A stretch of DNA of 64,000 nucleotides from Hirsutella rhossiliensis (GCF_020360975.1 NW_025408667.1:9362001-9426000); one strand, 5' to 3'. Positions 37,130 through 50,075 are shown, counted from the first letter of the stretch. The notes: generated from the letters alone by a model not told the origin. Made by a program: numbers and translations.

Positions 37130-40100
37130 GACCGTATATATATAGGGCTAATTAGTACTCTTAGCTTCTATAGTTAGCTAGCGGGCTGCTAATATAATAA
37201 AGTATCTTAAGAGAGAGTCGCCGACGTCCTTATAAATAATACTAAATATTAATTATAGTAATATATTAGAATATAAACTAATAACTTACTCTTACTAAGC
37301 TTATACTTTAAGCCTTATACGCCGCTAACGTTATTATAATCTAAGAGCCGGCTAAGAACGCTAAGACTAGCTATTTAATATACTTAAGTAAGAGCGGCTA
37401 CTATCTTATCTTTACTACTAGCCGCGCGGCGCTTTATATTTATAAATAGCACGATATTAGGTCTAAGACTAGTAATAAAGGCGTTAACTAATATAACGTT
37501 ACCTTTACTAAGCTTAATACTATAATCTTCTTTATTTATTCCTTAATTTATATAAGTAAGCCTAAGTAAAGCTTACTTCCTACTCTTATATTAAGTACGC
37601 TATACTATAGAGCTACCTTTATTAATGACTTTAATATCTACTACTTATTCTAGGATATCTATAACCGAACGTTAGATAACTATAATAATATACTAGAGCT
37701 AGCGAGCTAATAGAATCTTACGCTCGCTATACTTAAAGGTAAAATTACTTATCTTAGTAGGCTAGGTAAGCGTAATAGTATAATAGACCTCGCTTAGGTC
37801 TTATAAGAACTTTTAGCAACGTACCTTAGTAGAGTAGATATTATAGGTTTAGAATATATCCTATAACTCCTATAACTTAACGTTAGACCGCCTCCGCCCT
37901 ACTTATAGCTCTAAGGACTTTTAATAAACTAGCGCCTACTTAAACCTAAATATACCTATACGGAGGTAATAACGCGTTTTAAGCCCTCGATCGCCCTTTT
38001 TATACTATAATCTATTAAAGAAATTAACGCTTATACTAACTAGCTAGTTAACTAACTAATAGAAATCGCCTATTACGCTACGCTTAAGGTCCGCGGTTAA
38101 GCTAATAGAAGTAGGGAAGAGTAGTAAACCCGCGATATTAAAAACGCTACCTAAGCGGCTAAGTAAGCTAAGAGGCTTTACTTTAAAACTAAGAACCTAG
38201 CCTATTAAGAAGCGCGACGCGACGCTATAGTAGCGTAAAGTTAAGCTATATATAAAGCGTATAGGAGCGTATAAAGGAGATATCTCTATAACGCCTTAAA
38301 GATAAAAGGTATCTAAGCCTTAAAGTAATAGGCTAGACTTAGAAGTACTTAACTACTTATATTATTATACCTCCCTAACCTCTTATAAGTAGAAAGCGAC
38401 CTAACCTTAGTTTATACGCGCGCCGATAAAACTAAAGTATTAGCTAAAAGATTCTTCTTAATACCCTCGGCCGCTTATCTTAACGTTACTAAGGGCCCTG
38501 CCTATAAACTAGTTATAATTAATAACTACTTCTCTCTTATAAAGGTTTAGTAGGTTATTAAATAGATAGTACTATAAAAGGCGGCGGGGGAAGATAGTCT
38601 ACCCTTAAGGTTAATAAAGCCTATAGTAAACTAGTTACTATCTCTATCCTTATATTAGTAAACTCTAGCTACGCTCTTAGGTATTTCCTAGAGCGCTTTC
38701 GCTATATAGATATAGTAGTTATCCCTAAACTTAATAAGACCTAGGCTTAACTTAACCTAATAAGCAGCTAGCGCTTAATCTCCCTCCTTAATATAGTAGG
38801 TAAGATAATAAAAGCGATAATTACATAGCGGCTTACTAATACTATAGAGATATATCTACTACTCCTTAAAAGATAGATAGGTAATTAGCTTAGACGCTTT
38901 ATAAAAGTAGTAGTTTATATTATTATAAAACTAACGTATATAGTATAGGATTAAGGCGGTATTACGTCCCTTTTTTAACTTAATCTTAAGAGTGCTTTTA
39001 ATAAAGTAGACTATACCTACCTCCTCTAAGCTTTAAAAGAGAGAGGTATCCTAAAATAGCTCCTAGCTTAGATCTAAAGTTTCGTAAGTAATAAAATAGC
39101 TTACTTACTCTTCGACGGCGACGTATTAAACCCCCTTAGTATATATATAGGCGTCTTATAAGGATCCTAGCTTTCCTTAATCCTCTTCCTCTTCTATATC
39201 GCCCCCCTTTACGACGCTTTTAAAGTAATAGCGGGAATAATACTAGTCGGCTTTATAGATAACTTAAATATTCTCGCCTTTAGTAGAATTATAGATAAAA
39301 CCGCTAAAAGGCTTAAAGGAGTATAGTCTATATATAAAGGCTAGGCGCGCGCTATAAAGGCAGCGTTTAAACTAGTAAAAAGCAAATTACTATACTTTAT
39401 ATACGCTTACGCCCTACCTAAGATATACGTTTACCTTAGTAATACTATAATAGCGCTATTAAAGTCCTCTTACTTCCTTAGAGTTTAGCTTTACTATAAG
39501 CTCTAATAAGGCCCTTACCTTAAGTAAATCTAAACTAAGTTTTAGCGCTAATAGGTAGTACTTACCGCGCTCGCTATATCTATATAAGGATATTAACTCT
39601 TATATATATAAGAGATTTATACTAAGGTTATTTATAGTACTATTATTTATAGAGGCCTAGCCTTTTATATACTTAGGCTACTAAATAGATAGCTAAGGGG
39701 AGTAGCTTATACGCTCTATAGCTTATAAATAATATGCCTTTAAACTATCGCCGGCGTATATAACGTTATACTAACCTATACTTTAGAAATAAAGACTAAA
39801 GTCCTACCGCTTAACCTCTACCTTAACGAATAACTAGCGAGATTTTAAAGTCGACTTAAGACCTTAGGGATAGTAGCGCGGCTACGTTTAGCCTATATAA
39901 AAGTTAGTAGTATACTTTAAAAACGTAAGGGTCTATAGCGTAAACTTAGAAATAGTAGTAAGGAGTAGTAATAGCGCTAGTATATAAGCTTAATAAAGCC
40001 TTATAAAGCTCTATAGCGTAAATAGATAAGAAGGTAGGAAAGAGAGCTATAAGACGTAAAGGCACGCTATCCTTATTATGCCCTCTAACTATTAAATATA

Positions 40101-40440
40101 GAACCGCCCCCTTTAAAGCCCTAGAGAAGGCTAAAGGTCTACGCCGACTTCTATAAGTATAAGAGCTATACGCTTATCTAGCTCTATATAGGGAAGATAG
40201 GTCTTAATAGCTTTCTCTATTATAAGAACGTTCTTAGTATAACGACCCCCCTTTACTAGTATAGTAGTAGGGAGGAAATAGTATTTTATATCTTTCTCCG
40301 CTACCCCTTATAAGCTAATAACTATAGGCTCCTCCTAGCTACCCTTTATACTAACGCCGACCTCCGCGCGCTTCTTATATAATATAACTTAATATAGCCT
40401 TATACCTCGTTTAATAGTTTCTTAACTTTTAGCCGATACC
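37130..40440 (+). pseudogene. LINE ORF2 (endonuclease-reverse transcriptase), RIP-inactivated
   Basis: Endonuclease: a block near 37620-37720 reading INDFNIYYLF.DIYNRTLDN corresponds to the G-D-F-N-x-H-H-x-x-W motif of exonuclease-endonuclease-phosphatase domains. Reverse transcriptase: blocks near 38990-39260 (LRSAF-K-DYTYL-like, then GVL.GS..SLILFLFYIAPLY) and the active site G-F-I-D-N at about 39248, where F-x-D-D has lost its second Asp. A C-terminal part extends to about 40440. Many TAG/TAA codons. Confidence 0.65.
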
Positions 40441-40450
40441 CTACTATAAG

Positions 40451-41900
40451 GTAGTAGTAGATCTTATAAGACGCTAGACCGCTAGCGCCGCGATAATAAT
40501 ATAATTATAAGTAGACGGAGGGTAGAAAGAGAAAATAAGGTAGGTAGTAGTAAATATCTTTACTCTTATTAGCTCTTAATCCTAAATAGCCGCGAAGGGC
40601 CTATATATACTACTAGGCCTCGACCCTTATAATAGTCTTAATCGCCTCCCTTAGTATAGCTTATACTTAGGAGCCTAGCGGGCTATAGATAACCGACCGA
40701 ATACTAGTAAGAAATTCCTAAGAAAGGAAGTATAAGTAGGATAAAGTTCTCTATCGCCCTATACGCGCGTTAATAGCTATTTAGGTATAACGCGCCTACG
40801 GGACCTAACGCCCTAGCTTAGTTTAGAACGGAGGTCCCCTACCTATACTAAGCTAGCGGCTACGACTTAATATACTTAATATCGCGATAATAGCGGCCCG
40901 CGGGCTAAGGTAGATAAGAAGGTTATATATAGGTTTTCCTCCTAAGCTACTAAGTTTTTCTTATATAGGTAATAAGTAGAGGCTCTAAAGCCTATAGGCT
41001 AGCTAGTATAATAAACTACTACTACTACTACTATTACTTATCTATCGCTATTTAAAAGCCTTTTCTACGATCTAATAAATAATATATCTTTTAGATAATA
41101 GTTTATAAGTTCCTATACTAATCGTCCCTTATAAACTCGTTTACTTTATCTCCTCTTTTTATTATTTAAGCGATAGCTAATAATACTTTTAAAGCTAAAT
41201 TCGATTCTTATAACTAAGTATTATATCCCTTACCTCTAAAAAAGGGCGTTAACTTTATACTACTAAAATAGAAAACTAAGGTACTAGATAAAGAGATTGT
41301 TCTAATATAGTATAGCACGTTCCTAGAGATATAGACCTATATATACTTTATAGTAGGTTCGCGTAAGAGGAAAAGGCTATACTCCCTAAGAGTCGGTACT
41401 AGCGGCTAGTTAAAAGGTAAGAGCGATTCGCGAGTATTAAGGGATTTACTAGTAATCTACTAGATCCTATAACCCGCCGGACTTATACGCTGCTATAAGC
41501 TCGATATTAATATATAATAACTCTATAGTAACGGGGCTCGATTTTCCTAAATTTAAAATACAACGAAAATATAATTATAATTATCGGCGGACTAAGGCAG
41601 CTATATTAGGTAGGGACCTAGAAAAGGGATCCCTAGCCTATATAATAAGAACGTATAAAGACTTCCTAAGTAAGGAAGGCTACTACTTTATATATAGGCA
41701 TAGCTATATATATATAGGTAAAGCTACTTACTTAAGAGGTCCTTAGATAGCCCTAAGACCTCTTATATAAATAGCCCTTTTAGACTGCCCCTTTAAAGAG
41801 AGAAAATATATCTTAAACTAAGTAATATAACCCCCTTATTCCGATATATATTAATATAATATTTTACTAATAGCAATATATATATCATCCTATTTTATAG
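40451..41900. repeat. RIP'd DNA, unresolved
   Basis: CpA/TpG-depleted, includes the (ACT)6 run at 41015-41033. No domain recognised. Confidence 0.4.
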
Positions 41901-43900
41901 TCCTTAAGCTACTATAGTCGCTTACTATTCCGCTATAAGCGTCCTAAGCTCTAATATACTACTACTATCTCTCGATTACTCTTAATAGCTAGAGAGGGTC
42001 GTTAAGCATAAGCTATCTAGTTTAGCGGAATCCTTACCTTCTTTACTAACCTATCTTTTAGCTGATCTAGCGGCTACGATATTACCGGAAGCTCTAGGGT
42101 TAGTAGAAGAGCGATAACTATTTCGTCTAGAGTCCTTAGACTCTTCTCTTAAGCTTTAAAAGGCACCCGCTAGGGCCGCGGCTTTTATTGCGTACTTTCC
42201 TAGCTTAGACCTTTAAGATCGTCTCGAAGTTATTAACTAGCCGCTTTCTCTTACTTCTTCGCTTCTTTTTCCTATAATTTTCGCTCCCTTTTCTCCTCTC
42301 GCTGCTTCTTTCTTTCTAACGCTTACTCTTTTTACTCCTCTGCCTTTTTCTATCGCTAAACCCTTTAGAATCCCCTTTAGATTGCTTCCTCTTTTTTCTA
42401 GACCTCTATCGCCGCTTTCTTTACTCGAGCTTAAGCTACTTTTTATAGGCTAAAGACCTAAGTAGAGTTAGGATCCGTATAGTTAAAGAGATAATCTTTT
42501 AAAGCTATATTACGCTGCCTATACTATTTCTTATAAATTATAGTCTTATAGAGTCCTTTATTCTTATATCTAAGTAGCTTAACCTTAGATTAAAGGCTTT
42601 TAAGAGTGCTCTTTAGCTTCTAAGAACTAACTTTAGTATTAGTAGTAGATTTATTAACTACTTTATCGATAAGCTATTATAATTCTTAAGTAATAGGTTA
42701 CTATAATCCTAAGGAGTCTTCTAAATCGCTATATATATTAAAATCGTTATATTCTTTCTTTATAATTTATAATAAAACGACTTTAGAGTTTAAAAGTAAG
42801 AGGCTAGTCTATATCTACCTACTTATAATATTCTTTAAAGAGAAAGACGCTTTTAATATATTCTAAAATAAAGTTTAGAATTCGCGTTTAAATAGCTTAA
42901 TAAGTCCTTATATTTTTACTATCTACTAGATAAGCTAATTTATATATACTATTAATAAGGGACTAAATAAAGATACGTTTAATGGCTAGAGCTAATAAGT
43001 AAAATAAGGGGGAAATACTATAATAATAATCCGATACTAGTTATACTACTCTAGAAAGTCTATATTAATATAGCTCGAGTAGCTATTAGTAATAAGAAGG
43101 CGATAATTACGCTTATTTCGCCCCTTTACCTTAGTAAACCGATTAAAAACGCTAATAAGCTACTTTTTTCTAAGCTCGTAGTTAGTCTAGCCTATATCTA
43201 AGGTCGCAAAGAAGGCTAATTAATACTCTAGGTTAAATTCTATAAGCTAAGCATCCTAAACTTATCCTAGCTTACCTTAGTAGATAAGAAAAGGAGGTAG
43301 CGATATTATATCCTAATAGATATAAGCTACGAACGTAATCTAAGATCGATTACCGTCTTACGATATACTAAGTAATTTACCTTGCTTCTTTTAATTAAGA
43401 GAGAATACTCTCTTAGTTCGGTTAATAATACCTAAGAGAAAGCCTTTTTCGTCTATATTATATATATTATAAGGGGCGATATCGTATTCCTTAATTTTTA
43501 AGCGTATCTTTTACTATTAGTAATAGAAATAAGACACTATATATTAACGTACTAGCTTAAAATAATCTTTATACCTTAAAGCACTATCGGCTCTCTTTCG
43601 CGCTATATTAAATCTATCGAACTAAGTATAACTAAGCTCGTTATAATAATAGTTAATAAAGCTATACGGCTAGTTCTTTCTAACCTCTATTTTCGCTATA
43701 TCCTAAGCGAAGTTCTTAATTATAGATAGCTTAAGCGGGATACTATATAACGAAAGCTTATAAATATAAGTAATAAGATCTAGTTCCTACTATTTAGATA
43801 GTCGAGATTTATAGAGGGAGTTTATATCGCGTCTTAAGCGCTATTTACCTTAATAGCGGCGGCGTAATATAGTCTTATTATAGCTAAATTAGCGAGCTAT
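41900..43900 (-). mobile_element. Second Pogo-like transposase, RIP'd
   Basis: Minus-strand reading gives RLLITNSYSSYINIDFLE (about 43085-43025), then VFPPYFTY followed by L.PLNVSLFS (about 43020-42963). These match the D-S-H-x-S-H and P-P-H-x-S-H-x-L-Q-P-L-D-x-x-x-F blocks of Pogo/Fot1 DDE transposases. Lys/Glu-rich readings near 42420-42290 fit the basic C-terminus. It differs from the element at 23112. Terminal repeats were not found, so borders are approximate. Confidence 0.6.
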
Positions 43901-44162
43901 TTTAGCGTAATTAACTAATTCTAAGGACTTTAGGAAAGTAAGCGCTTCGTTAATAGCCGCTATAGTTATTAAGATATTCTAGATTAATATTAAGATAGAG
44001 TGTTAGTAGGTAGGTAGGACTTATTTCGCCTAGAGGGAGGTCCCTATACCTTAAGGCCTTTATATAGTCTAGAGTATAGTTTAGTATATTTATTCCTTAA
44101 CTCCCTAAGCCTAATAAATTATCGTTTTATCGTTTACTAGTTAGCCTCGTTATTATTAGTCC

Positions 44163-47100
44163 TAGGGTAGCGATTAACGCAACGTTAATTATAAGGTTAT
44201 TAACTAGGTTAATATTAACTAACTTAACCTAACTTAACGGAGCTAATTCTTACTAATTAACTAACTTAATATTATTACGATATTAAGTTAGTTACGTTAA
44301 TAAAGGTTAATTAGGTATCGCCGCGATATTCGGAAATTTTAGTACTAGGTAGCCTAGCCTAAACTATGCCTAGGGGTTAGTATATATTAAGGAGTACTTC
44401 TATATATACCTAGGAATATTATAAATCTATATACTATATATAATATATTAACTAGTTATAGGCTCAATACGTTAACGCGTCCGATATAATTCGCTTATAT
44501 CCTATTATTTTAGTACTAGCGTTAGCCTAGCCTCCCTTTACTACTCGCTTCTCTAGACCCTTACTTCTTCCGCTTAATACGTTTAAAAAGTTTAGATTTC
44601 GAGGCTATAGATTTCGTACTACCTCCCCCTTTCTTACCGGCTCCCTTAACGCTAGCTCTATCTATACCTAAGCCGTCTACGCTAGCCGAGGCCCGCGCCG
44701 CTTAACGAGATAAAGATCGATTATTCCGATATTTCTATGGTTATATATAGGCCTAGCGAAGCTAAAGTATAAAATTATAGGTATAGGAATATAGCTTTAA
44801 TATCGAGAAGGGCTCGGATCGGCGATAGGTTTATAAAGTTTATATCGAACGGAATAAGCTAAAGCCTAGTACTATAATTTCGATTAGTACCTAAAACGCT
44901 AAGTAGTATCTCTAGGACTATTATAAGATCTAAGATCCCTCTAGAAAACGTTCTACGCTAGCGCCTTAAAAGAAACTATCTATAGGATACTAAACGATAA
45001 CGGATGCCTTTAACCTCGATTTAAATACGCCCTAAGAGTAAGCTATTGTAAATTACCTTATTAAGAGCTTTAATAGGAATGTCTTCTAACGTTTAGTAGT
45101 CGAATAGATCGTTAAGAGCAATATATCGTTCCGAGAACCCGAAAATATAGGGCTACGGGCTATTTTCGAGTGCCTTAACCTATTTATTACGAGCGCGGAT
45201 GCCTATATTAGCTATAATATAGTTCGTAAGCGCGCCGTTACTAAATTTAAAAAGTATAAGGGGAAGGTTATCGAGGTATTAAGGAGTTTACCTAGGTTAA
45301 TATATATCTCGTTCGATAGTTAGGGATCGTAGAATAAGCACGCTCTATATAGCGTTATATACTTCTTTTAAAATATAGATAGTAAGTCCTATAAGCTTAT
45401 TCTTAGAGTGCTTAAGCTAATATTTTAATACTTAGGGGCTAATATTAAATATAAGATTATCGAAATACTCGAGTTATATAAGATCCTAGATAAGAAAATA
45501 GGGTACTTTACGCTTAATAATATACCGAATAATAATACTATAATAGATACTATTAAGAAGAGATTTAGGTTCTCTAGAAAGGAACGACGGGGCCGTTACT
45601 TTAGCTATATAATTAACCTTATAGTTAAAGCTATTCTCTTTAAAAAGGATATCGATATATTTAAGTCCTAGCTACGATATAGAGACGTTTTAGCTACGAC
45701 CGAGCATAAGCTTTAGCGGAAGAGAGGCCCGGTTAGTAAGCTCTATAACCTTATAGTTACGATCTACCGATCTAATATACTTACTATACTTCTCTATAAT
45801 ATCTAGCGGCTAGAGTTCGATATATCTAGGGATCTAAGCGTAAGAATTCGGAAGCCCCTTAAGGTGGTTATCGATAATAAAACGCGCTAGCTATCGTAGC
45901 TATATATAATCTAGCGGGCCTTAAGGCTTCGACCTTATCTCGAGACGCTAGTCTTAAAGTATAAGTAAGAATAGGAAAAGGATAATACGTTAAAGCGGTC
46001 GAAGAGGCTTAAGGTAAGCGTAGTTATACCTACTATATATTAAGATAAGAATAAACTAAATAATAAAGACTAGTCCGTTCTAAAAGCGTTTAAGGATATC
46101 TTATAAAGCTTTAAGGATATAGTTAAAGCGCTTAAAGGCGACGGGATTTAATAGAAGCATAAGTAGGGATATTTCGAGTCCTATAGTAACGTATAGGACG
46201 TAATTATAGGATATAAATTCTTACTAGCGGAATTAGAAAAGGCTAAAGCTAGGATCGATAAGTATCTTAACCCTAAGTATTTTAGAGCTAATATTAATCT
46301 TAGCTAAAAGAAGCTTAACGAATACTATAATAAGCTAAATAAGACTCCGATATATTATATAGTACTAGTACTATACCTTACTTATCGATAGGGTTATTTT
46401 AAGACGGTATAGTCTAAACGGCCGACATAGGTTTCTAAGGTAAAAGACATAGTATAGTCCGTTTAGGACAGAGAATATAAAATATTAAATATCTCTATAA
46501 AGGATTATAACGAACTAGCCGTAAAGCGTTAATAGACGTAGTACTATTCTCCGTTTAAACGATATAAGGATAAAGCTTAGACACGTCCTTATAAAGAAAA
46601 CGATGCTAATAAAGTAGAGGACGAGTATACTAGGTAGTAGAAGGACCTATTGCCTATAGATAGCGATATTCGTAATCCGCGTAAGTATTAGTATATATAG
46701 CGGTTTAAGTACCCTAGGCTTTCGCGAATAGCTATAGACTTTATAACGGTTTAGGCGATAAGCGTAGAGTGCGAAAGGCTATTCTCGGCGGCAGGTCGTA
46801 TAGTAACGCCTCTTCGGAGTCGGCTAGAGGCAAGCACGATTGCTATTTACTAGGTACTACGGTTATAGTTATAAGCGGGTATTATAGAGGAAGTCAATCT
46901 AATACTATTAAATAAGGCGGATAAAGCAGTAACTAGGGAGCTAGTCGAGGAGAAGGTAGTTAGAGGATAGCTTCGGGGTTTGCTAATATAGATACGGGAG
47001 GAAGAAGCAAGGTAGGAATAAAGTTACGTTAGGTCGTTTAACTCTAAGGTAGCGATTATAGCACTAAGACGGGGTATAGGGAGCTAGTTAACTATTAACG

Positions 47101-47222
47101 TAACGCTAACTAACTTAATATAGGGCTAAGGTTAATTAACTTAATAGAGGAAAAGCTTATTAATCGGTTAACTTACTTAACTAAGGGCTAAGGTTAAGTT
47201 GGTTGCGTTGATCGTTACCCTG
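44163..47222 (+). mobile_element. hAT transposon with TIRs and 8-bp target duplication, RIP'd
   Basis: 3,060 bp. Left end TAGGGTAGCGATTAACGCAA and right end (reverse complement) CAGGGTAACGATCAACGCAA form terminal inverted repeats differing only by transitions. Flanks are ATTAGTCC (44155-44162) and ATTGGTCC (47223-47230), an 8-bp duplication with one G-to-A change at a TpG. The plus strand shows the hAT transposase: a segment with SFREPENI and LFITSADAY near 45130-45200, IYISFDS.GS.NKHAL near 45300-45345, KKIGYFTLNN near 45493, and the C-terminal dimerisation block with YPRLSRIAIDF and SVECERLFSAAGRIV near 46710-46800. Multiple stops inactivate it. Confidence 0.9.
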
Positions 47223-47230
47223 ATTGGTCC

Positions 47231-48600
47231 TATAATAGGCCTGCTTAAAGGCCGAATTCTCTAAGTATTTAGCATCCTATTTATAGCAGCTAAAGCGCGG
47301 TCTGCTAGTTCCGAAGCTAAGATATATTAGTAAATTAGTGTAGTTGCTTATTAGAGCTTAGTTATCTTCTAATAGTTCCGGCTTTCTATCGAGTCGTTCC
47401 GTCTTAATCGCGAATTTAATTGCCGCATAAACCGCCTATATATCTAGCTTCTACTTATCGCTATCCGATATAGCTTTTCCTCCTAAGAAGAAAGACAAAT
47501 TCCTAATCTTAGCTCTCGCGCATTCGAATAGGACACCCCGTTACGCAATCTACTTTATATATCGAAAGAGAAAGTAATTAACTATTTCTGCTGCCTAGCC
47601 ATAATTATATAAATCCGAGTCTATAGCTCCTATTATATATAGGTACCCGTTTAGTCGTAATATGCCGGTGCGAAGCTAGACGAGAACGTCGGCTTCCTTC
47701 CTTATCAGAGAATCGTAAAGTATACGGGTGTGCTTCCCTAGCAATGCTTTATCGATGCGTTTTAAGTGCTTTCCTATATTTTCCGGAAGCTATTCACACT
47801 ATGCTCGAGCGAGTGCTAGACGGAGCGTAGTAGATCTTGCTCGGTACGACGGCTTTTCTGCCACCACTTAAGTATTAATTCGTATTCGAAATACGTCGTA
47901 GAGGTAGCAGCACGTCTACCTATATAGACCCTCTACCTTATATCCCCTTCGATCCTTATCCGCTCCTTTACGGGGTATAGCCGGTTCGTAAGTCAATACT
48001 AGTTTACTCCTTAAGCCTCCTTTAACGGCTAACTTAGAGATTCTATCCTCGATAGCTACCCGTAAGATTCTATCCTCTTAGTAGACCGACACGCGCGTCC
48101 GTCCTCTCGAGCTATATAGAAAGTATCGTAACTATGGCCCGCCTACCTAGTCTTCCGTCGCTTCTATTATATACTGCGCCCCGTAGATTATTAGATCTAT
48201 TTCGCGCTGCCTTATAAGATCTCTCTAGTAAGGTCGACCGTGTCTCGCAGAAGTTCGTCTATTTATATCCTCTCTATACCCGGAATAGCTAAGCGACGTA
48301 GTATCGTCCCTCCTACTAACTAAGGTGCCTCGTCGTTCTCTATACGGTTATAAGTGCGCCGGTACTTATCGATCGTTTCGCTATAACTATCCTATTTCTT
48401 ATCGTTTACCTAGCGCGGCCTTATTTCTATTCTAATAGAGTAGCCCGAAGCACCCTAAGGGTGTCCTATTCTATAACCCGTTTGTCTATCGTGTATAGGC
48501 TCGATTTCGCGGTCGTAGGTTAGATAGTTTTTAAAGTATTCCCTTATAGCTTATGGCCGGTGCCTAGGGCTAACGAGCCCTATATATAGCCGTAGCCTAA
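47231..48600 (-). repeat. RIP'd former coding region, unidentified
   Basis: TpG/CpA are depleted but less completely than further left. The minus strand has a fairly stop-poor reading with Arg/Glu-rich segments such as EYELILKWWQKSRRTEQDLL (about 47905-47845), so this was probably a gene or transposon coding region. I do not recognise it. The border to normal DNA at about 48600 is sharp. Confidence 0.45.
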
Positions 48601-48892
48601 ACTAGCGGACAAGTGCTGGCTGGTGGTGACTCTTCTTAGCTCTGAGAATGCCCCCAGGCAAAAGGCATTCCCAGGTTCCTAGCCAGCACCGCGTGGAGGT
48701 GAGAGTCGTCGCTGGCCGCAGAGTGTCGGTGTAAGTCCGGCGGGTCACGGGATCCGGCAGATCACCGGTAAATCCCTTACTTGAAATAGATTGCGTGGTC
48801 AACTTACTTGACTTACTTGATATACGTGACTTGATACCGGTACTTGAATTGGGGTCAGCGCTGGTGACGATCCGTTTTTTACCCTGGAGATT
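48601..48892. other. Spacer with short ACTTG-rich tract
   Basis: Normal composition. Repeats of ACTTACTTGA-like words occur at about 48775-48850, just before the hAT remnant. No gene supported. Confidence 0.35.
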
Positions 48893-49923
48893 GTTGTCGA
48901 CGGCAACACACGCTGGAACTCAATCTACATGACGATTAAACTCGGTGAGTTCTGTCATGCATGAGCGCTCCCATTTGCCGACAACCGGGCGGCTTGCATC
49001 AGCACTCGAGCTGCGACGCGCCATTGAACTCTTTCAATCTCGCTGGCAGAAACCCCCAACGGACCCAGATCACCGCGACCTGACGAGAGACTTCCTTAAC
49101 GCCGCGGACTGGATTGAGCTAGAACGCTTTCACGAGTTCTTGAAGCCATTTTACATCTTGACGAGGACTATGGAGGGCAACGCCGGCAAGCTGGGTGAGG
49201 AAGGCGGCCATGGTGCCGTGTGGGAGACCCTCAAGACTATGGACTACTTGTTTATGAAGTTTAAGCAGGCGGCAGAGATGACTCGACTCGAAGAGGCGTC
49301 TCATTTCAAGTCGGGGAATTGATTGCGGTTGGGCAAAGCTTGAGAAATATTACGCCAAAACTGATAGAAGACCCGTTTACCGAGCTGCTCTCGCACTGCA
49401 CCCGTCCTATGGTTATGACTATTTCGAGAGACACAGGAAGAAGGCGATGAACAAGCCAGACTGGTATTGCGACATGCGGTTAGCTGTTGGTAACCTATTC
49501 GATGAATACCGACGTCAGGTTGAGGCTGAAGCCCAGGCTGGGTTTCTGGATGATGACTCTGAAAAAGCCGATACTGACAACGAGTACAGCTCGTTTGGCA
49601 AAAGATCGATGAGCTCATTAAGCTCGCAGCGAAAGAAGGTCAAGGCAGTAAGTGAGCTCGACTTATTCCAGACCCGGCCAATTTACACCGAAGACATTGA
49701 CGTTGCAGACCCTCTTGAATGGTGGAATCAGCATCGACTGGAATATCCGGTCTTGTATCGAATGGCGCTGGATCTGTTCTCTATTCCAGGCATGAGTGCT
49801 GAGTGTGAGAGAGTATTTAGCCAGACAAAGATGATAACAGATGAGCGCAATGGGCTGTTGCCTGGGATAGTGGAGGCTGACCAGCTTCAAAATCACTGGT
49901 TGATGAGAGGCCTAGTAGCGTAG
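48893..49923 (+). pseudogene. hAT transposase remnant, frameshifted but not RIP'd
   Basis: Starting at 48893 the frame reads VVDGNTRWNSIYMTIK, the hAT D-x-x-T-R-W-N-S block. A frame change then leads into a 48945-49322 stretch with AIELFQSRWQKP and FHEFLKPFYILTRTMEG. Near 49318 another shift moves to the frame reading CGWAKLEKYYAKTD and HPSYGYDYF, which stays open to TAG 49923 and ends with the dimerisation domain: DPLEWWNQHRLEYPVL, then MSAECERVFSQTKMITDERN. The N-terminal BED finger and first part of the catalytic core are missing. CpA/TpG are normal, so this seems to be a low-copy remnant that was not a RIP target. Confidence 0.8.
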
Positions 49924-50075
49924 AACTGTCTATGATCCTACAAAGTGCTATTTTTTCCTGCTGGGTTGAAAAGGTAACGGGTACGCCTTGCACCACAGCC
50001 CTGGAGAGTAAAGTGCAAGGTGTGGCGCAGTATTTCATAACTAATGTGGTCTAACTTAAGGCCTTTTATGTCGCC

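Larger units (their letters stand above)
34991..40450 (+). mobile_element. LINE (Tad1-like non-LTR retrotransposon), RIP'd
   Basis: On the plus strand an ORF1-like region ending in CCHC zinc knuckles (about 36180-36420) is followed by an ORF2 with endonuclease (about 37200-37950) and reverse transcriptase (about 38750-39350) blocks. This is the order of fungal Tad1-clade LINEs. A 568-bp repeat (36542-37109) is inserted between the two coding regions. The 5' end is not defined. An (ACT)6 run at 41015-41033 may mark the 3' tail, but that is uncertain. Confidence 0.7.

Noticed and set aside
3951..48600. Centromere or AT-rich structural DNA
   Set aside because: The composition is explained by CpA-directed mutation of identifiable transposons. 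GC-rich RIP'd stretches and normal islands do not suggest a centromere, though repeats of this kind can occur there.
48602..48802. 66-codon minus-strand frame next to the hAT remnant
   Set aside because: Short, no domain, probably transposon end or spacer sequence.
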